This document shows, piece by piece, positions 34,308 to 43,448 of a DNA stretch of 64,000 nucleotides (positions are counted from its first letter, which is position 1; every line of letters starts with the position of its first letter). The notes beneath the pieces are model-generated. The model ran no database searches, was not told where the DNA came from, and saw only the letters and a list, made by a program, of their open reading frames with translations. Origin of the DNA: Gammaproteobacteria bacterium (GTDB lineage: Bacteria > Pseudomonadota > Gammaproteobacteria > Pseudomonadales > Halieaceae). The position numbers and the translations under genes are program-made. The stretch spans positions 76,163 through 140,162 of the forward strand of contig JAHEKX010000006.1 in the NCBI GenBank assembly GCA_024644535.1, read 5' to 3'.

Positions 34308-35504
34308 TCAGGCAAGCCCCATTGCGATTCTTGCAATTTTACGCTTTATGGGGCTCAGCTGGTTAAAGGTCGACATCCCCGCATTCCGTAACCAGCGTAC
34401 AAGAGGATGCGGCTGATCGAATAACCGCACGAAACTCTCCATTGCCCCAGCAACGACCAAGTTGTCGGTTTTACGTCGACGCTGGTAACGCGCAAGCACC
34501 AGCGCAGAACCCAGATCGAGCTGCTTGCCGGAAGCACGACCCAGCTCTTCGGCCAGCACCGCAACATCGGCAAAACCCAAATTAATACCCTGCCCTGCTA
34601 AAGGGTGAATGGTGTGTGCGGCATCACCCACCAGCACACAGCGCTTAGCCTGATAATTCATTGCATGACGCTGACGCAAAGGCACACAGGTGCGCTTAGA
34701 TACGGCCTTAATTTCACCTAACTGGATCTCACTTTTGTGAGCGAGCTCGCCCATAAAATCAACATCTTCGAGCTGCATGAGGCGTTCAGCTTCAGCTTCG
34801 TGAGCAGACCATACGATCGATACAAATTCATCATCGGGATGACTTAAGGGCAAAAAGGCCAGCGGCCCGGTGCGCAAAAACCACTGTCGCGCGGCACACT
34901 CGTGCGGCCGTTCGGTTTTAATGGTCGCCACAATCGCAGACTGACCATAAGGCCACTCGACCACATCTACGCCCATGTACTGCCGAATGGTCGACAGCGC
35001 GCCATCGGCGCCAACCAACAGTGGCGCGCACCAAGTTTGCCCTGACTTCAACCCAATCTGCACCTCAAACTCAGTGTTTTCAATGGTATCGATCTCTTGT
35101 CGCATTAACATTCGCACACGACTCTGTTTCAGCCTGTCATGCAAAGCAGCCAGCAAAACAGAGTTTTCGACGATAGCGCCAAGCTCGTCGACTTGCAGCT
35201 CATCGGCATCGAATTGTACAAAGCCGGTGCCTTCGCCATCCCAGACCTGCATCGAATGATACGCTTGGCGACGGATCGGCTGTAAATCTAGACCCTGCCC
35301 GCCTAAAAACTGCCAGGAGTTGGCCGCTACAGCACTGACTCTAGTATCGAAGTCATGCACGGTTTGGGGTGGCACATTATGCACTTCGGCCCAAGAACCT
35401 CGCTCGATGACAGCGACGTCAACACCTTGCCGGTCCAAAGCCAGGGCTAGACTAGCGCCGGCCAATCCGCCACCTACAATCAAGACATCACAATCATTAG
35501 ACAT
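34308..35504 (-). CDS. ubiI: 2-octaprenylphenol hydroxylase UbiI (VisC)
   Basis: FAD-dependent monooxygenase in aerobic ubiquinone synthesis (C5 hydroxylation). The 398-residue product has the dinucleotide-binding VLIVGGGLAGASLALAL at its N terminus, the middle DG motif (VGADGALSTIR), and CVLVGDAAHTIHPLAGQGINLGFADV with the second FAD-binding GD. The start at 35504 overlaps ubiH by 8 bases. UbiI versus UbiF is judged by its place after ubiH and pepP. Confidence 0.9.
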   Translation of the reverse strand: MSNDCDVLIVGGGLAGASLALALDRQGVDVAVIERGSWAEVHNVPPQTVHDFDTRVSAVAANSWQFLGGQGLDLQPIRRQAYHSMQVWDGEGTGFVQFDADELQVDELGAIVENSVLLAALHDRLKQSRVRMLMRQEIDTIENTEFEVQIGLKSGQTWCAPLLVGADGALSTIRQYMGVDVVEWPYGQSAIVATIKTERPHECAARQWFLRTGPLAFLPLSHPDDEFVSIVWSAHEAEAERLMQLEDVDFMGELAHKSEIQLGEIKAVSKRTCVPLRQRHAMNYQAKRCVLVGDAAHTIHPLAGQGINLGFADVAVLAEELGRASGKQLDLGSALVLARYQRRRKTDNLVVAGAMESFVRLFDQPHPLVRWLRNAGMSTFNQLSPIKRKIARIAMGLA

Positions 35505-36711
35505 AATCACCCTCGCCAACCGCACCGGCTGCTATAGCGGTAAAACGCTGCTTAACTGCAGGTATCACATCCATTAAACCTAGGGCAAAATTACGGACAG
35601 CACCAACCGTACCCGTATACTGAAAAAGCTCGGGCAATAGATCGCTGGCGTTAACTGTGCGCCATTGATCAATCGCTCTGCGTTGCGCATAAGGCGACAG
35701 CGCAGCGCTAGAAAAATCATGACTGCGCAAACACCGTGTTAATACTTCTGTCAGAGTGCGAATATCACGCACCGACAAATTGAACCCTTGACCCGCAACT
35801 GGGTGCAGGGTGTGTGCCGCATTGCCCAACACCACAATGCCAGCCCGAACTTGCTCGATACGATGCATCATTTGCAGCGGATACACGCTGCGCTCGCCGA
35901 CTTGCTCGATACGGCCCAAACGATATCCAAACTGGGCCTCTAAACCCTTACAAAATTGGCGATCTGTTAGCCCCATAAGCTCATCGACTCGGGCCTTAGG
36001 TGCCGTCCAAACTAAAGCACTACGATTAAGGTCACCCGCGCTGTTTAAAGGCAACATCGCCATCGGCCCCTGTTCGCTGAAGCGCTCATAGGCACAGTGG
36101 CCATGGTGTACTGCTGTGGCCACATTGGCAATAATTGCACTGTTAGTGTAAGACTTAGATTCGCGCAGCATACCCAACCGCTGCGCCAACGCGGACTGAC
36201 CGCCGTCCGCAATAATAAGACAGTTCAACAACATAGCCTTACCGCCAGCACTACGAACTTCCAGTCCGCGAGCTTTAGGCTGAATAGTGGTAACTTCGCT
36301 CGGTGCGTGCAACGTGACTCGGCTGTGCTTTAGTTGCCCAACAAGGGTTTCGCCCAGAACCCGATTCTCGATGACACCCCCAAGTTGTCGCCAACCGACT
36401 TGTTCCGCCGTTAACACCGTCGAGCCCATCCGCCCCTTATTAGAGACGTGGATCGACTGAATGGGACACGCTCGTTGAAGCACCTCTGACAGACCCAAAC
36501 TGCTCAAATAGCTTAAGGTGTCGAAGCTAAGGGCCGTCGAGCGATCGTCGAAAGACGGCTGGGAAAGAGGGCGATCAAAGTTTATGGGGGCAACATCAAA
36601 AATATGGATTGCACAGTTGCTCGGGAACGACCGATCGAAGGCTAAAGCCGCAAGCAAACCAACCATACCGCCGCCAACAATACCGATCTGCTGTGTTATT
36701 GATTCATCCAC
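35497..36711 (-). CDS. ubiH: 2-octaprenyl-6-methoxyphenol hydroxylase UbiH
   Basis: FAD monooxygenase for the C1 hydroxylation of ubiquinone. The 404 residues show IGIVGGGMVGLLAALAF, IIADGGQSALA and GIVVLGNAAHTLHPVAGQGFNLSVRD. In the last motif the usual GD is replaced by GN, as in E. coli UbiH. It overlaps pepP by 16 bases at its start and ubiI by 8 at its end, the classical pepP-ubiH-ubiI operon. Confidence 0.92.
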   Translation of the reverse strand: MDESITQQIGIVGGGMVGLLAALAFDRSFPSNCAIHIFDVAPINFDRPLSQPSFDDRSTALSFDTLSYLSSLGLSEVLQRACPIQSIHVSNKGRMGSTVLTAEQVGWRQLGGVIENRVLGETLVGQLKHSRVTLHAPSEVTTIQPKARGLEVRSAGGKAMLLNCLIIADGGQSALAQRLGMLRESKSYTNSAIIANVATAVHHGHCAYERFSEQGPMAMLPLNSAGDLNRSALVWTAPKARVDELMGLTDRQFCKGLEAQFGYRLGRIEQVGERSVYPLQMMHRIEQVRAGIVVLGNAAHTLHPVAGQGFNLSVRDIRTLTEVLTRCLRSHDFSSAALSPYAQRRAIDQWRTVNASDLLPELFQYTGTVGAVRNFALGLMDVIPAVKQRFTAIAAGAVGEGDYV

Positions 36712-38009
36712 GATTCTATCTCTTGGGTCGTTTTAGGCGCCTGCTCCGTTAACACCTCGGGGCCGCGCTCGCTAATGAATACATCGTCTTCTATTCGAAT
36801 ACCAATGCCGCGCCAGCGCTCGTGAACCGTTGCGTTGTCAGGGGCAATATAAATCCCGGGCTCTACCGTTGTTACCATACCGGCCTGCAGATCACGCCAG
36901 CGACCATCTCGCTGATAATCGCCCACATCGTGCACATCAATACCCAACCAATGCCCAACACGATGCATGTAGAAAGGTTGGTAGGCCTTTACCTCTATAA
37001 GATCGTCCAAACGCCCCTGCAATATTCCCAACTCTAACAGACCATCGGTGATCACGCGCGCACTGGCGTCGTGACTAGCTTGCCAGGGAAGCCCCACTTG
37101 GAGTTGCGCGATCGAGGCCTGCTGAGCCCTCAATACAATGTCGTACACCGCCTTCTGTTCGGGACTAAAACACCCGTTCACGGGGAAGGTCCGGGTCACG
37201 TCAGCGGCATACATCTGATATTCACAGCCAGCATCAATTAACACCAACTCTCCGTCGCGCATGCAACGACTGTTTTTGTCATAGTGCAAAGTACAGGCAT
37301 TAGGCCCGCTTCCCACGATCGGCGAATAGGCCTGTTCACGAGCCCCATGCCGAGCAAACACATACTGTAGCTCGGCTTCTAGCTGATACTCGTAAACACC
37401 CGGGGCAGCGGCTAGCATAGCCGCTTTGTGGCCGGCAACCGTGATATCAGCTGCATTACGCATCACATCAAGCTCACCCGCTTCTTTAATTAAACGGTGT
37501 TCGTGCAGCAGGCGATGCAAGTCAATTAAATCGCCTGGCGCCAAACTTAAACTCGGAGCGTGCTGACGCAAATGCGCCAAAATACCCAATACTTTTTGAT
37601 CAAAATCGGGCCGCAGACCTACCGAATAATACACATGCTCTCGACCCTCCATCAGACCGGGCAGGATGTCATCCATGTCTTCTAATGGGAAGGCGTCGTC
37701 AAATCCATAGTCACTGACAGCTCGCTCGGGACCTATCTGCTCGCCCTCCCAAAGAGCTATTTTAGAGTCGGGCTCGGCACAAAACAAAATGGCTTCACCA
37801 TATTTACGCCCGGGAACCAACACGATCAACGCATCGGGCTCATCGAAGCCGCTGAGATACCAGAAATCGCTGTCTTGCCGAAAGCGAAAAAGGGTATCTC
37901 TGCTGCGCACTTTTTGCGCCGCCGCAGGCACCAATGCGACCGAATTTTCGACCATTGCGGCCATCAACCGCTGCCTGCGAGCCGGGTAATTCAAAGAATA
38001 AGCATTCAT
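36696..38009 (-). CDS. pepP: Xaa-Pro aminopeptidase P
   Basis: Manganese metallopeptidase removing N-terminal residues before proline. The 437-residue protein has the N-terminal creatinase-like domain (SDFWYLSGFDEPDALIVL) and the pita-bread domain with the metal ligands in LVLIDAGCEYQMYAADVTRTFPV, HRVGHWLGIDVHDVG, TVEPGIY and GIRIEDD. I chose the ATG at 38009, 9 bases after ygfB; an in-frame TTG at 38027 would overlap that gene. Confidence 0.95.
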   Translation of the reverse strand: MNAYSLNYPARRQRLMAAMVENSVALVPAAAQKVRSRDTLFRFRQDSDFWYLSGFDEPDALIVLVPGRKYGEAILFCAEPDSKIALWEGEQIGPERAVSDYGFDDAFPLEDMDDILPGLMEGREHVYYSVGLRPDFDQKVLGILAHLRQHAPSLSLAPGDLIDLHRLLHEHRLIKEAGELDVMRNAADITVAGHKAAMLAAAPGVYEYQLEAELQYVFARHGAREQAYSPIVGSGPNACTLHYDKNSRCMRDGELVLIDAGCEYQMYAADVTRTFPVNGCFSPEQKAVYDIVLRAQQASIAQLQVGLPWQASHDASARVITDGLLELGILQGRLDDLIEVKAYQPFYMHRVGHWLGIDVHDVGDYQRDGRWRDLQAGMVTTVEPGIYIAPDNATVHERWRGIGIRIEDDVFISERGPEVLTEQAPKTTQEIESWMNQ

Positions 38010-38017
38010 ACGTAGTG

Positions 38018-38602
38018 CTAGTGCCAAATGCGCTCGTGCTCATCCTCTAATGACATTTCGTCATCATCCAGAGCATAGGTAGAGTATAAGTTTAAAACCA
38101 CTACTCGCACGTACTCTAACAGCTCAAAAAAATCGCTTTCTTGCTCGTCAAAATCATCAAAATCACTAACTTCAACCCGAGCGATCTGCGCCAGATCTCG
38201 CAAAATTTCGGCGGACTCTGTCGTGACTTGATCTGATTGCGTCACACCTGTGGCAAACCCTTTCAAAAAGCCCTCACACCACAAAGCCAACCCCTCGGAG
38301 CGTATCTCAAGCTCGTCGTCATCGTCTGGCACAAGCGGCGAAAACCCATAGTCGGGGTCACATAAGGCACGCAAACTTGCCACAGCCGCCTGTTCGGTTG
38401 CGACCATCAAATCACCGGTGATGGACTCTTTTAGAGCTTGCCCCATGGCGGCCAGCAACTCGTCGGATCGCAATCCAGACACCAGCAGCCCCGCCACGCA
38501 ACCGTGCCATTCTGAAGGCGACAAATCGACCCCTTCCATCAAGAATAAATCGGCTACTTGGTCGAAGTCGCTGGCCAGCACTTCGTCACTTTCTATCCAC
38601 AT
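38018..38602 (-). CDS. ygfB: UPF0149 family protein YgfB
   Basis: Acidic helical protein of 194 residues. LSPSEWHGCVAGLLVSG near the N terminus and ALWCEGFLKGFATGV in the middle are the UPF0149 signatures. YgfB homologs upstream of pepP are widespread; in Pseudomonas one counteracts AlpA-dependent antitermination of a lysis operon. The C terminus (about 185-194) carries the usual acid-rich end. It is the first gene of the ygfB-pepP-ubiH-ubiI operon, with GGAATT upstream of its ATG. Confidence 0.9.
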   Translation of the reverse strand: MWIESDEVLASDFDQVADLFLMEGVDLSPSEWHGCVAGLLVSGLRSDELLAAMGQALKESITGDLMVATEQAAVASLRALCDPDYGFSPLVPDDDDELEIRSEGLALWCEGFLKGFATGVTQSDQVTTESAEILRDLAQIARVEVSDFDDFDEQESDFFELLEYVRVVVLNLYSTYALDDDEMSLEDEHERIWH

Positions 38603-38694
38603 AAGCTAATTCCTTGTTGCAACGCGCGACAGCTCGCGTTGACCTAAATCGATGTCCCTACTATAGTAACCGAGAATTCATCGGTATACCGCAA

Positions 38695-38904
38695 ATGCCT
38701 GCACATAAGCCAGAAGCCCTAGAGCAAAAAATCGACCAACTCATTGCTTTATGCAAAGAGCTTAACGCCGAAAACCAAATCCTGCTTGAACAGCGAAACA
38801 GCTGGTATCGCGAGCGCCAGACTTTGGTAGAACAAAACCAAGCCGTAAAAAACAAAGTCTCTGCGGTGCTGGCCAAATTGCAAGCCATGGAGCGTAGCGC
38901 GTGA
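38695..38904 (+). CDS. ZapB-like coiled-coil protein (TIGR02449 type)
   Basis: The 69-residue protein is almost wholly coiled coil, rich in Leu, Gln, Glu and Asn (LEQKIDQLIALCKELNAENQIL). It is the short partner found directly before zapA in Pseudomonas-like genomes. I took the ATG at 38695 because the conserved part starts there; a longer frame to 38614 enters the ygfB promoter. It overlaps zapA by 4 bases (GTGA). A division role is inferred from the partner. Confidence 0.8.
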   Translation: MPAHKPEALEQKIDQLIALCKELNAENQILLEQRNSWYRERQTLVEQNQAVKNKVSAVLAKLQAMERSA

Positions 38905-39230
38905 ACAAACCCTCAGGTGTCACTATCAACCTGCTGGACAAGCAGTATCAAATTGCTTGCCCCGACGAAGAGCGCGAAGATTTAACACTTTCGGCGCGCT
39001 ACCTTGACCAACAGATGCGCAACATTAAGGCGTCAGGCAAAGTCGTTGGCCTAGACCGTATTGCGATTATGGCCGCGTTAAATGTAAGTCATGAGTTACT
39101 CAAGCTCAGTCGCGAGCATAAAGAGTCACTGGAGCAAGCCCAAGACCCGGTAGATTCTGCGTCATCAGCGAAGCTATGCGAAAAAATTGAAGAAGCTCTG
39201 TACGAGCTGCGTCAATTAAAGATTGGTTAA
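38901..39230 (+). CDS. zapA: Cell division protein ZapA
   Basis: Bundles FtsZ filaments at the septum. The 109 residues begin with the small beta-rich head (VTINLLDKQYQIACPDEEREDLTLSARYLDQQMR) that is the ZapA signature, followed by a coiled coil. The GTG start at 38901 overlaps the preceding gene's stop. The gene is followed directly by 6S RNA, as in many gammaproteobacteria. Confidence 0.93.
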   Translation: MNKPSGVTINLLDKQYQIACPDEEREDLTLSARYLDQQMRNIKASGKVVGLDRIAIMAALNVSHELLKLSREHKESLEQAQDPVDSASSAKLCEKIEEALYELRQLKIG

Positions 39231-39269
39231 CCCACAGTATCAATATCCTAAATGCGCTATACTGTGCCT

Positions 39270-39450
39270 GGATTCCTGGCATATGCGCCAGATATTTGTG
39301 TCCTCGAGCCGATATCAGCAAACCAGGGGCAAGCTCGCAGCGTCGGTGTGCACGTCCGCTCGACGGAAAGCCTAAAGCACTGCAGTAAGTCCCGCCTTGA
39401 ACCGTTGGGTTCAAGGGCGCCCATGTCAGCGGTATGTTGGGAGTCTTTTT
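39270..39450 (+). ncRNA. ssrS: 6S RNA
   Basis: A 181-base transcript is read between zapA and the formyltetrahydrofolate cyclo-ligase, the standard place for 6S RNA. It contains CCTCGAGCCGATAT (compare CCCTGAGCCGATAT in E. coli), the arm GTCCGCTCGACGGAAAGCC, and the strongly conserved hairpin CCTTGAACC...GGTTCAAGGG. A TATACT -10 box at 39258-39263 sets the start near 39270. A T-run at 39446-39450 marks the probable 3' end. The ends are estimates. Confidence 0.88.
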
Positions 39451-39595
39451 CAATTCCAGCCCTGTTACGCCCCATAACCTATGGCCTGCCGCAGCAAGCA
39501 GAGATACACTTATGTTCAAGGGCGATAAACTGGTTGACGTCCGTGCTTTACCTGCCTCAACCTCTTTTTCATGGCTAGCTCGAGCTTAATTGGAT

Positions 39596-40186
39596 ATGAA
39601 CCAGCAGGAACAAATCGCTCAGCGCAAAAAGAACTTACGCTTAGAACTCAAGCGGCGGCGCCAGTCCATTCCAGCGATTCAAAAACATCGCATAGCTGAA
39701 CAAACAGCAAGGTCTGCCATGACCTTAGCTAACAAAAGTAAGCGCATCGGTATCTACCACGCCTTGCCCAACGAGGTTCCAACACAAGCTTTAGCAGAAG
39801 CGCTATGGAAAATCGGCAGCGAAGTTTATCTCCCGCGCATCGGCGAGGACCGCCTGTTACGCTTTTGTTTATGGGAGCGAGGCGCTGTATTGAAGCCCGG
39901 AAAACTTGGCATACCGACGCCAACATACACCGCCACAGAAATCGACGCTGAAGATCTGCATCTAATATTCATACCGTTATTAGGATTTGATCAAGCGGGA
40001 CACAGGTTAGGCATGGGTGGCGGCTACTACGACGCGACTCTATCCAATGCGCCAAAAACAACAAAAATTGGGTTGGCGTTTGACTGTCAAGAAATTGAAA
40101 GTGTGCCTGTCGAAGAACACGACATTCGCTTAGATGTAGTGATTACCGAATCGCGGATATTGCGATTTCAACAACCTTTACTCTGA
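39596..40186 (+). CDS. fau: 5-formyltetrahydrofolate cyclo-ligase
   Basis: Converts 5-formyl-THF to methenyl-THF with ATP. The 196 residues carry the N-terminal RRRQSIP basic region, HALPNEVPTQALAEALW, and the C-terminal ATP site FIPLLGFDQAGHRLGMGGGYYDATL. The ATG at 39596 is preferred to a TTG at 39590. It lies after 6S RNA, as in E. coli (ygfA), where the RNA and gene are co-transcribed. Its end overlaps a convergent small gene by 9 bases. Confidence 0.93.
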   Translation: MNQQEQIAQRKKNLRLELKRRRQSIPAIQKHRIAEQTARSAMTLANKSKRIGIYHALPNEVPTQALAEALWKIGSEVYLPRIGEDRLLRFCLWERGAVLKPGKLGIPTPTYTATEIDAEDLHLIFIPLLGFDQAGHRLGMGGGYYDATLSNAPKTTKIGLAFDCQEIESVPVEEHDIRLDVVITESRILRFQQPLL

Positions 40187-40324
40187 ATACACACCTGCTT
40201 GCAACAGTGTTTCGGCGTTACGCGCCTCGGTCTTTTCCGAGAACAAGGGTCCCACTACCGACACCACAGCCCCCAAGACAAAGCAGACTGCCAGCACTAC
40301 TAAAGCATCCGGTTTACGTTTCAC
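40178..40324 (-). CDS. Small membrane protein (48 aa)
   Basis: Short gene starting at a GTG at 40324: residues 1-5 are basic (KRKPD), residues 6-33 form a hydrophobic span (ALVVLAVCFVLGAVVSVVG, then PLF), and the tail is polar (SEKTEARNAETLLQ). The pattern of KRKPDALVVL followed by one span is one I associate with a small conserved protein in Pseudomonas-like genomes, without a known function. The ribosome site is weak. Its last 9 bases overlap the convergent cyclo-ligase. It lies after ilvA in opposite order, downstream of the ilvA stop region. Confidence 0.6.
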   Translation of the reverse strand: MKRKPDALVVLAVCFVLGAVVSVVGPLFSEKTEARNAETLLQAGVYSE

Positions 40325-40482
40325 GACTTAGCCCATTTTTTGCTTACGGGGTTTCTCTGCGGAAGCACTCGTTTTAGATAATGTGAATATTTAACAATCA
40401 GCAGAAAAAATCTAGCATTGGCGCCCAATATTATCAATGGTTGAAATTAAAAAAGTTAAATGCTAAATCTCAAGCCATCACG

Positions 40483-42021
40483 TCAAGATATTGACTGGCC
40501 AGTGTTGGCTAAAAACTGCTGATAGGCCGTGTTATTGGTCTCGTTCCAGAACCGGTAGCCCAAGCGATTAAAGGCTTCCTCTAATAAAGACTCATCTTTT
40601 TTAGACGCCTGAAAACCTACCAGTACACGCCCATAGGCAGCACCATGATTTCGATAGTGAAACAAGCTGATGTTCCAGCGTTGCCCGAGCACCGACAAAA
40701 ACTTGGCTAAGGCGCCTGGGCGCTCCGGGAATTCAAAGCGATAAACTAATTCTTGCCCAGCCTGGAGTGGCACATGCCCGCCCACCATAAAACGCACATG
40801 AAGCTTCGCCATCTCGTTATCGGTCAGGTCTTCCACCTCATAACCGGTCTCGCGCAGAGAGCTCAGAAGCCGCTCCAAATCGTCGCCAGCAGGATTCACG
40901 CTCAAACCGACAAATACACGCGCTTGAGAGGCATCCGAATAGCGATAGTTAAACTCAGTGATATTGCGCTTACCGATGGCCTGACAAAAGGTTTTGAACG
41001 CACCCGGACGCTCGGGAATAGCAGCGCTTAGTACCGCCTCACGCTTCTCACCGATCTCTGTGCGCTCTGAAATGTAGCGCAAACGATCAAAATTGGTATT
41101 GGCACCGCTAACAATGGTCAAGAGGGTCTTGTCTTCTACCCCCTCGCGCTCTATGTACTTTTTCAGCCCCGCCAAAGCCAAAGCTCCAGCCGGCTCGGCG
41201 ATACTGCGGGTGTCTTCAAAAATATCTTTAATAGCCGCACACATTTCATCGCTGCTGACCGTGATGACACCGTCAATTACATCTTTAATGACCCGGAAAG
41301 TCTCTTTGCCAATTTGCGCAACTGCACAGCCTTCAGCAAACAGGCCAACTTCTTTCAAGGCACCACGTCGCCCCGTGCGCATAGCCAAATCTAAGCAAGC
41401 GGCATCCTCAGGTTCGACACCATAGACCTTAGTTTGGGGCCAAATGTATTTTACGTAGGCCGCGACTCCGGCCAGCAAACCACCGCCTCCGACAGGGACA
41501 AAGATTGCATCGGGTGCCTCACCCAGTTGACGCACAATTTCAACACCTACGGTGCCCTGACCCGCTATGATATCGGGGTCGTCGTAGGGCGGTATATAAA
41601 CAAGCCCTTGAGTTTCGACTAATTTTTTTGCATGAGCGGCTGCCTCTTCGAAAGTATCGCCATGCAGCACCGTTTTCGCTCCGCGTCCGCGCACCGCTTC
41701 AACTTTTATCAACGGCGTCGTTTTGGGCATCACAATGGTCGCTTTTACCTTCATGGTCGCCGCGGCTAACGCTAAACCTTGGGCATGATTACCCGCCGAA
41801 GCTGCCACAACACCTCGGCTTAATTCCTCTTTGGATAACTTCGACATCTTGTTGTATGCGCCGCGACACTTGAACGAAAACACGGGCTGCATGTCTTCGC
41901 GTTTAAGTAAAATGCGATTACCAAAACGTTGCGATAACAATCGTGCATCGTCGATAGGTGTTTCGCGTGCGACATCGTAAACACGCGCGTTTAAGATGCG
42001 TTTTATGTATGATTGCGGCAT
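40483..42021 (-). CDS. ilvA: Threonine ammonia-lyase, biosynthetic
   Basis: First step of isoleucine synthesis, PLP-dependent deamination of threonine to 2-oxobutanoate. The 512 residues include the PLP lysine in FSFKCRGAYNKM (Lys51), SAGNHAQGLA, the phosphate-binding GGGGLLAG loop, and two C-terminal ACT-like domains (from about 330, with ERPGAFKTFC and ERPGALAKFL) for feedback by isoleucine and valine. Length matches E. coli IlvA (514). It is divergent from rpiA. Confidence 0.96.
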   Translation of the reverse strand: MPQSYIKRILNARVYDVARETPIDDARLLSQRFGNRILLKREDMQPVFSFKCRGAYNKMSKLSKEELSRGVVAASAGNHAQGLALAAATMKVKATIVMPKTTPLIKVEAVRGRGAKTVLHGDTFEEAAAHAKKLVETQGLVYIPPYDDPDIIAGQGTVGVEIVRQLGEAPDAIFVPVGGGGLLAGVAAYVKYIWPQTKVYGVEPEDAACLDLAMRTGRRGALKEVGLFAEGCAVAQIGKETFRVIKDVIDGVITVSSDEMCAAIKDIFEDTRSIAEPAGALALAGLKKYIEREGVEDKTLLTIVSGANTNFDRLRYISERTEIGEKREAVLSAAIPERPGAFKTFCQAIGKRNITEFNYRYSDASQARVFVGLSVNPAGDDLERLLSSLRETGYEVEDLTDNEMAKLHVRFMVGGHVPLQAGQELVYRFEFPERPGALAKFLSVLGQRWNISLFHYRNHGAAYGRVLVGFQASKKDESLLEEAFNRLGYRFWNETNNTAYQQFLANTGQSIS

Positions 42022-42137
42022 GGCGGTGTTGGCTTAGTCAAGAAAGCGAATACCATACCAAATTTTGCCTGAAGTTTCAGCAGATTAGCGTCGATGAATA
42101 CAGGCATGAACAAGATACACACAGCAGAGACAAACCC

Positions 42138-42815
42138 ATGAGCAAAACACAGGACGAACTGAAACGCGAAGTGGCCCAGGCGGCACTGGATTTTATTGCT
42201 CCGCATTTAACGCCAGCCAGCATGATCGGTATTGGCACGGGCTCGACGGCCAATGAGTTTATCAATTTGCTGGGCACTAGCGGTTTACCGTTCTCGGCAA
42301 CCGTCGCGTCGTCGGAAGCGTCAGCCCAAAGATTACGCGATTTTGGTATCCCAGTACTCGACCTGAGCCTTGTTGAAAGCCTGCAGTTTTACGTCGACGG
42401 CGCCGACGAAGCAAACAATACTTTAGAGCTCATCAAAGGCGGCGGCGCAGCGTTAACCCGCGAAAAAATCGTAGCCGCAGCGAGTGAATTCTTTGTGTGC
42501 ATAGCCGACGAGTCTAAAGAGGTAGCAACGCTCGGGAAATTTCCCTTACCCATAGAAGTCATTCCTATGGCAGAGAACATTGTCATCAACGCCCTCAGAG
42601 CGATGGGCGGACGTCCCGAAGTACGCGAGGGCGTCATTACCGACAACCGCAATATCATTATTGACGTTCACGATTTCATGATCGAAGACCCAAAGGCTAC
42701 CGAGACGACCATTAACCAAATTACCGGCGTGGTATGCAACGGCTTATTTGCTCATCGCGGCGCCGACTTATTGCTGTTAAGTGGCCAAGCCGGCGTACGA
42801 AGTATTAAAGCCTAA
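42138..42815 (+). CDS. rpiA: Ribose-5-phosphate isomerase A
   Basis: Interconverts ribose 5-phosphate and ribulose 5-phosphate in the pentose phosphate pathway. The 225-residue enzyme has GIGTGSTANEFI (phosphate loop), DGADEANNTLELIKGGGAALTREKIVA with the catalytic acid and lysine, and FPLPIEVIPMA. The start is the ATG at 42138; a longer frame to 41958 enters ilvA and adds nothing conserved. It precedes marC by 2 bases. The ilvA-rpiA divergent pair is common in this group. Confidence 0.96.
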   Translation: MSKTQDELKREVAQAALDFIAPHLTPASMIGIGTGSTANEFINLLGTSGLPFSATVASSEASAQRLRDFGIPVLDLSLVESLQFYVDGADEANNTLELIKGGGAALTREKIVAAASEFFVCIADESKEVATLGKFPLPIEVIPMAENIVINALRAMGGRPEVREGVITDNRNIIIDVHDFMIEDPKATETTINQITGVVCNGLFAHRGADLLLLSGQAGVRSIKA

Positions 42816-42817
42816 AC

Positions 42818-43408
42818 ATGGACCCAATTACCGCCTTTGTAACACTGGCCCTAGTCATGGACCCGCTGGGCAACGTTCCCTTGTTTCTGTCAGTACTTAA
42901 AGACGTACCCAAAGAAAGACGCTTTAAAGTTATTCTGCGGGAATTACTAATCGCGCTAGTCGTCATGCTGATGTTTCTTTACGTAGGCGAACGAGTACTG
43001 AGCTTGCTTGGACTGCAGCAAGAGGCAATAGCTATTGCCGGCGCCATAATTCTGTTCTTGATTGCGATTAGAATGATCTTCCCATCGCCTTACGGAATTA
43101 TGGGTGAGACACCCGAGGGCGAGCCGTTTATCGTACCTTTGGCAATACCAGCGGTAGCTGGCCCCTCGGTGTTAGCGATAGCCATGCTGTTGGTCAGCAA
43201 CGATCCGACGCGAATGCTCGAGTGGACGATAGCATTAATTTGTGCATGGCTTGTGACCTCGGTAGTACTGCTTGCATCGCCCTTACTGTTGCGCGCACTG
43301 GGCAATCGGGGACTAATTGCTAGCGAGCGCTTAATGGGAATGATTCTAGTCATTATTGCCGTGCAGATGTTCTTTGACGGCGTGGGCAAGTTTTTGCACT
43401 TGAACTAG
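42818..43408 (+). CDS. MarC family integral membrane protein
   Basis: The 196-residue protein has six hydrophobic segments. FVTLALVMDPLGNVPLFLSVLKD at the N terminus and IPAVAGPSVLAIAMLL in the second half are the MarC/UPF0056 repeats, each with the conserved P-x-G. The function is unknown despite the name. It is 2 bases after rpiA and convergent with dtd. Confidence 0.88.
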   Translation: MDPITAFVTLALVMDPLGNVPLFLSVLKDVPKERRFKVILRELLIALVVMLMFLYVGERVLSLLGLQQEAIAIAGAIILFLIAIRMIFPSPYGIMGETPEGEPFIVPLAIPAVAGPSVLAIAMLLVSNDPTRMLEWTIALICAWLVTSVVLLASPLLLRALGNRGLIASERLMGMILVIIAVQMFFDGVGKFLHLN

Positions 43409-43448
43409 ATGGAACTCTGAGCTCAGCACCTCATTGCAAACAAAGGCA

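Noticed and set aside
39252..39578. Frames on both strands between zapA and the cyclo-ligase
   Set aside because: They coincide with 6S RNA and its downstream gap and show no protein motifs.
41958..42137. A 60-residue N-terminal extension of rpiA
   Set aside because: It runs into the start of ilvA on the other strand, and the conserved protein begins at the ATG at 42138.
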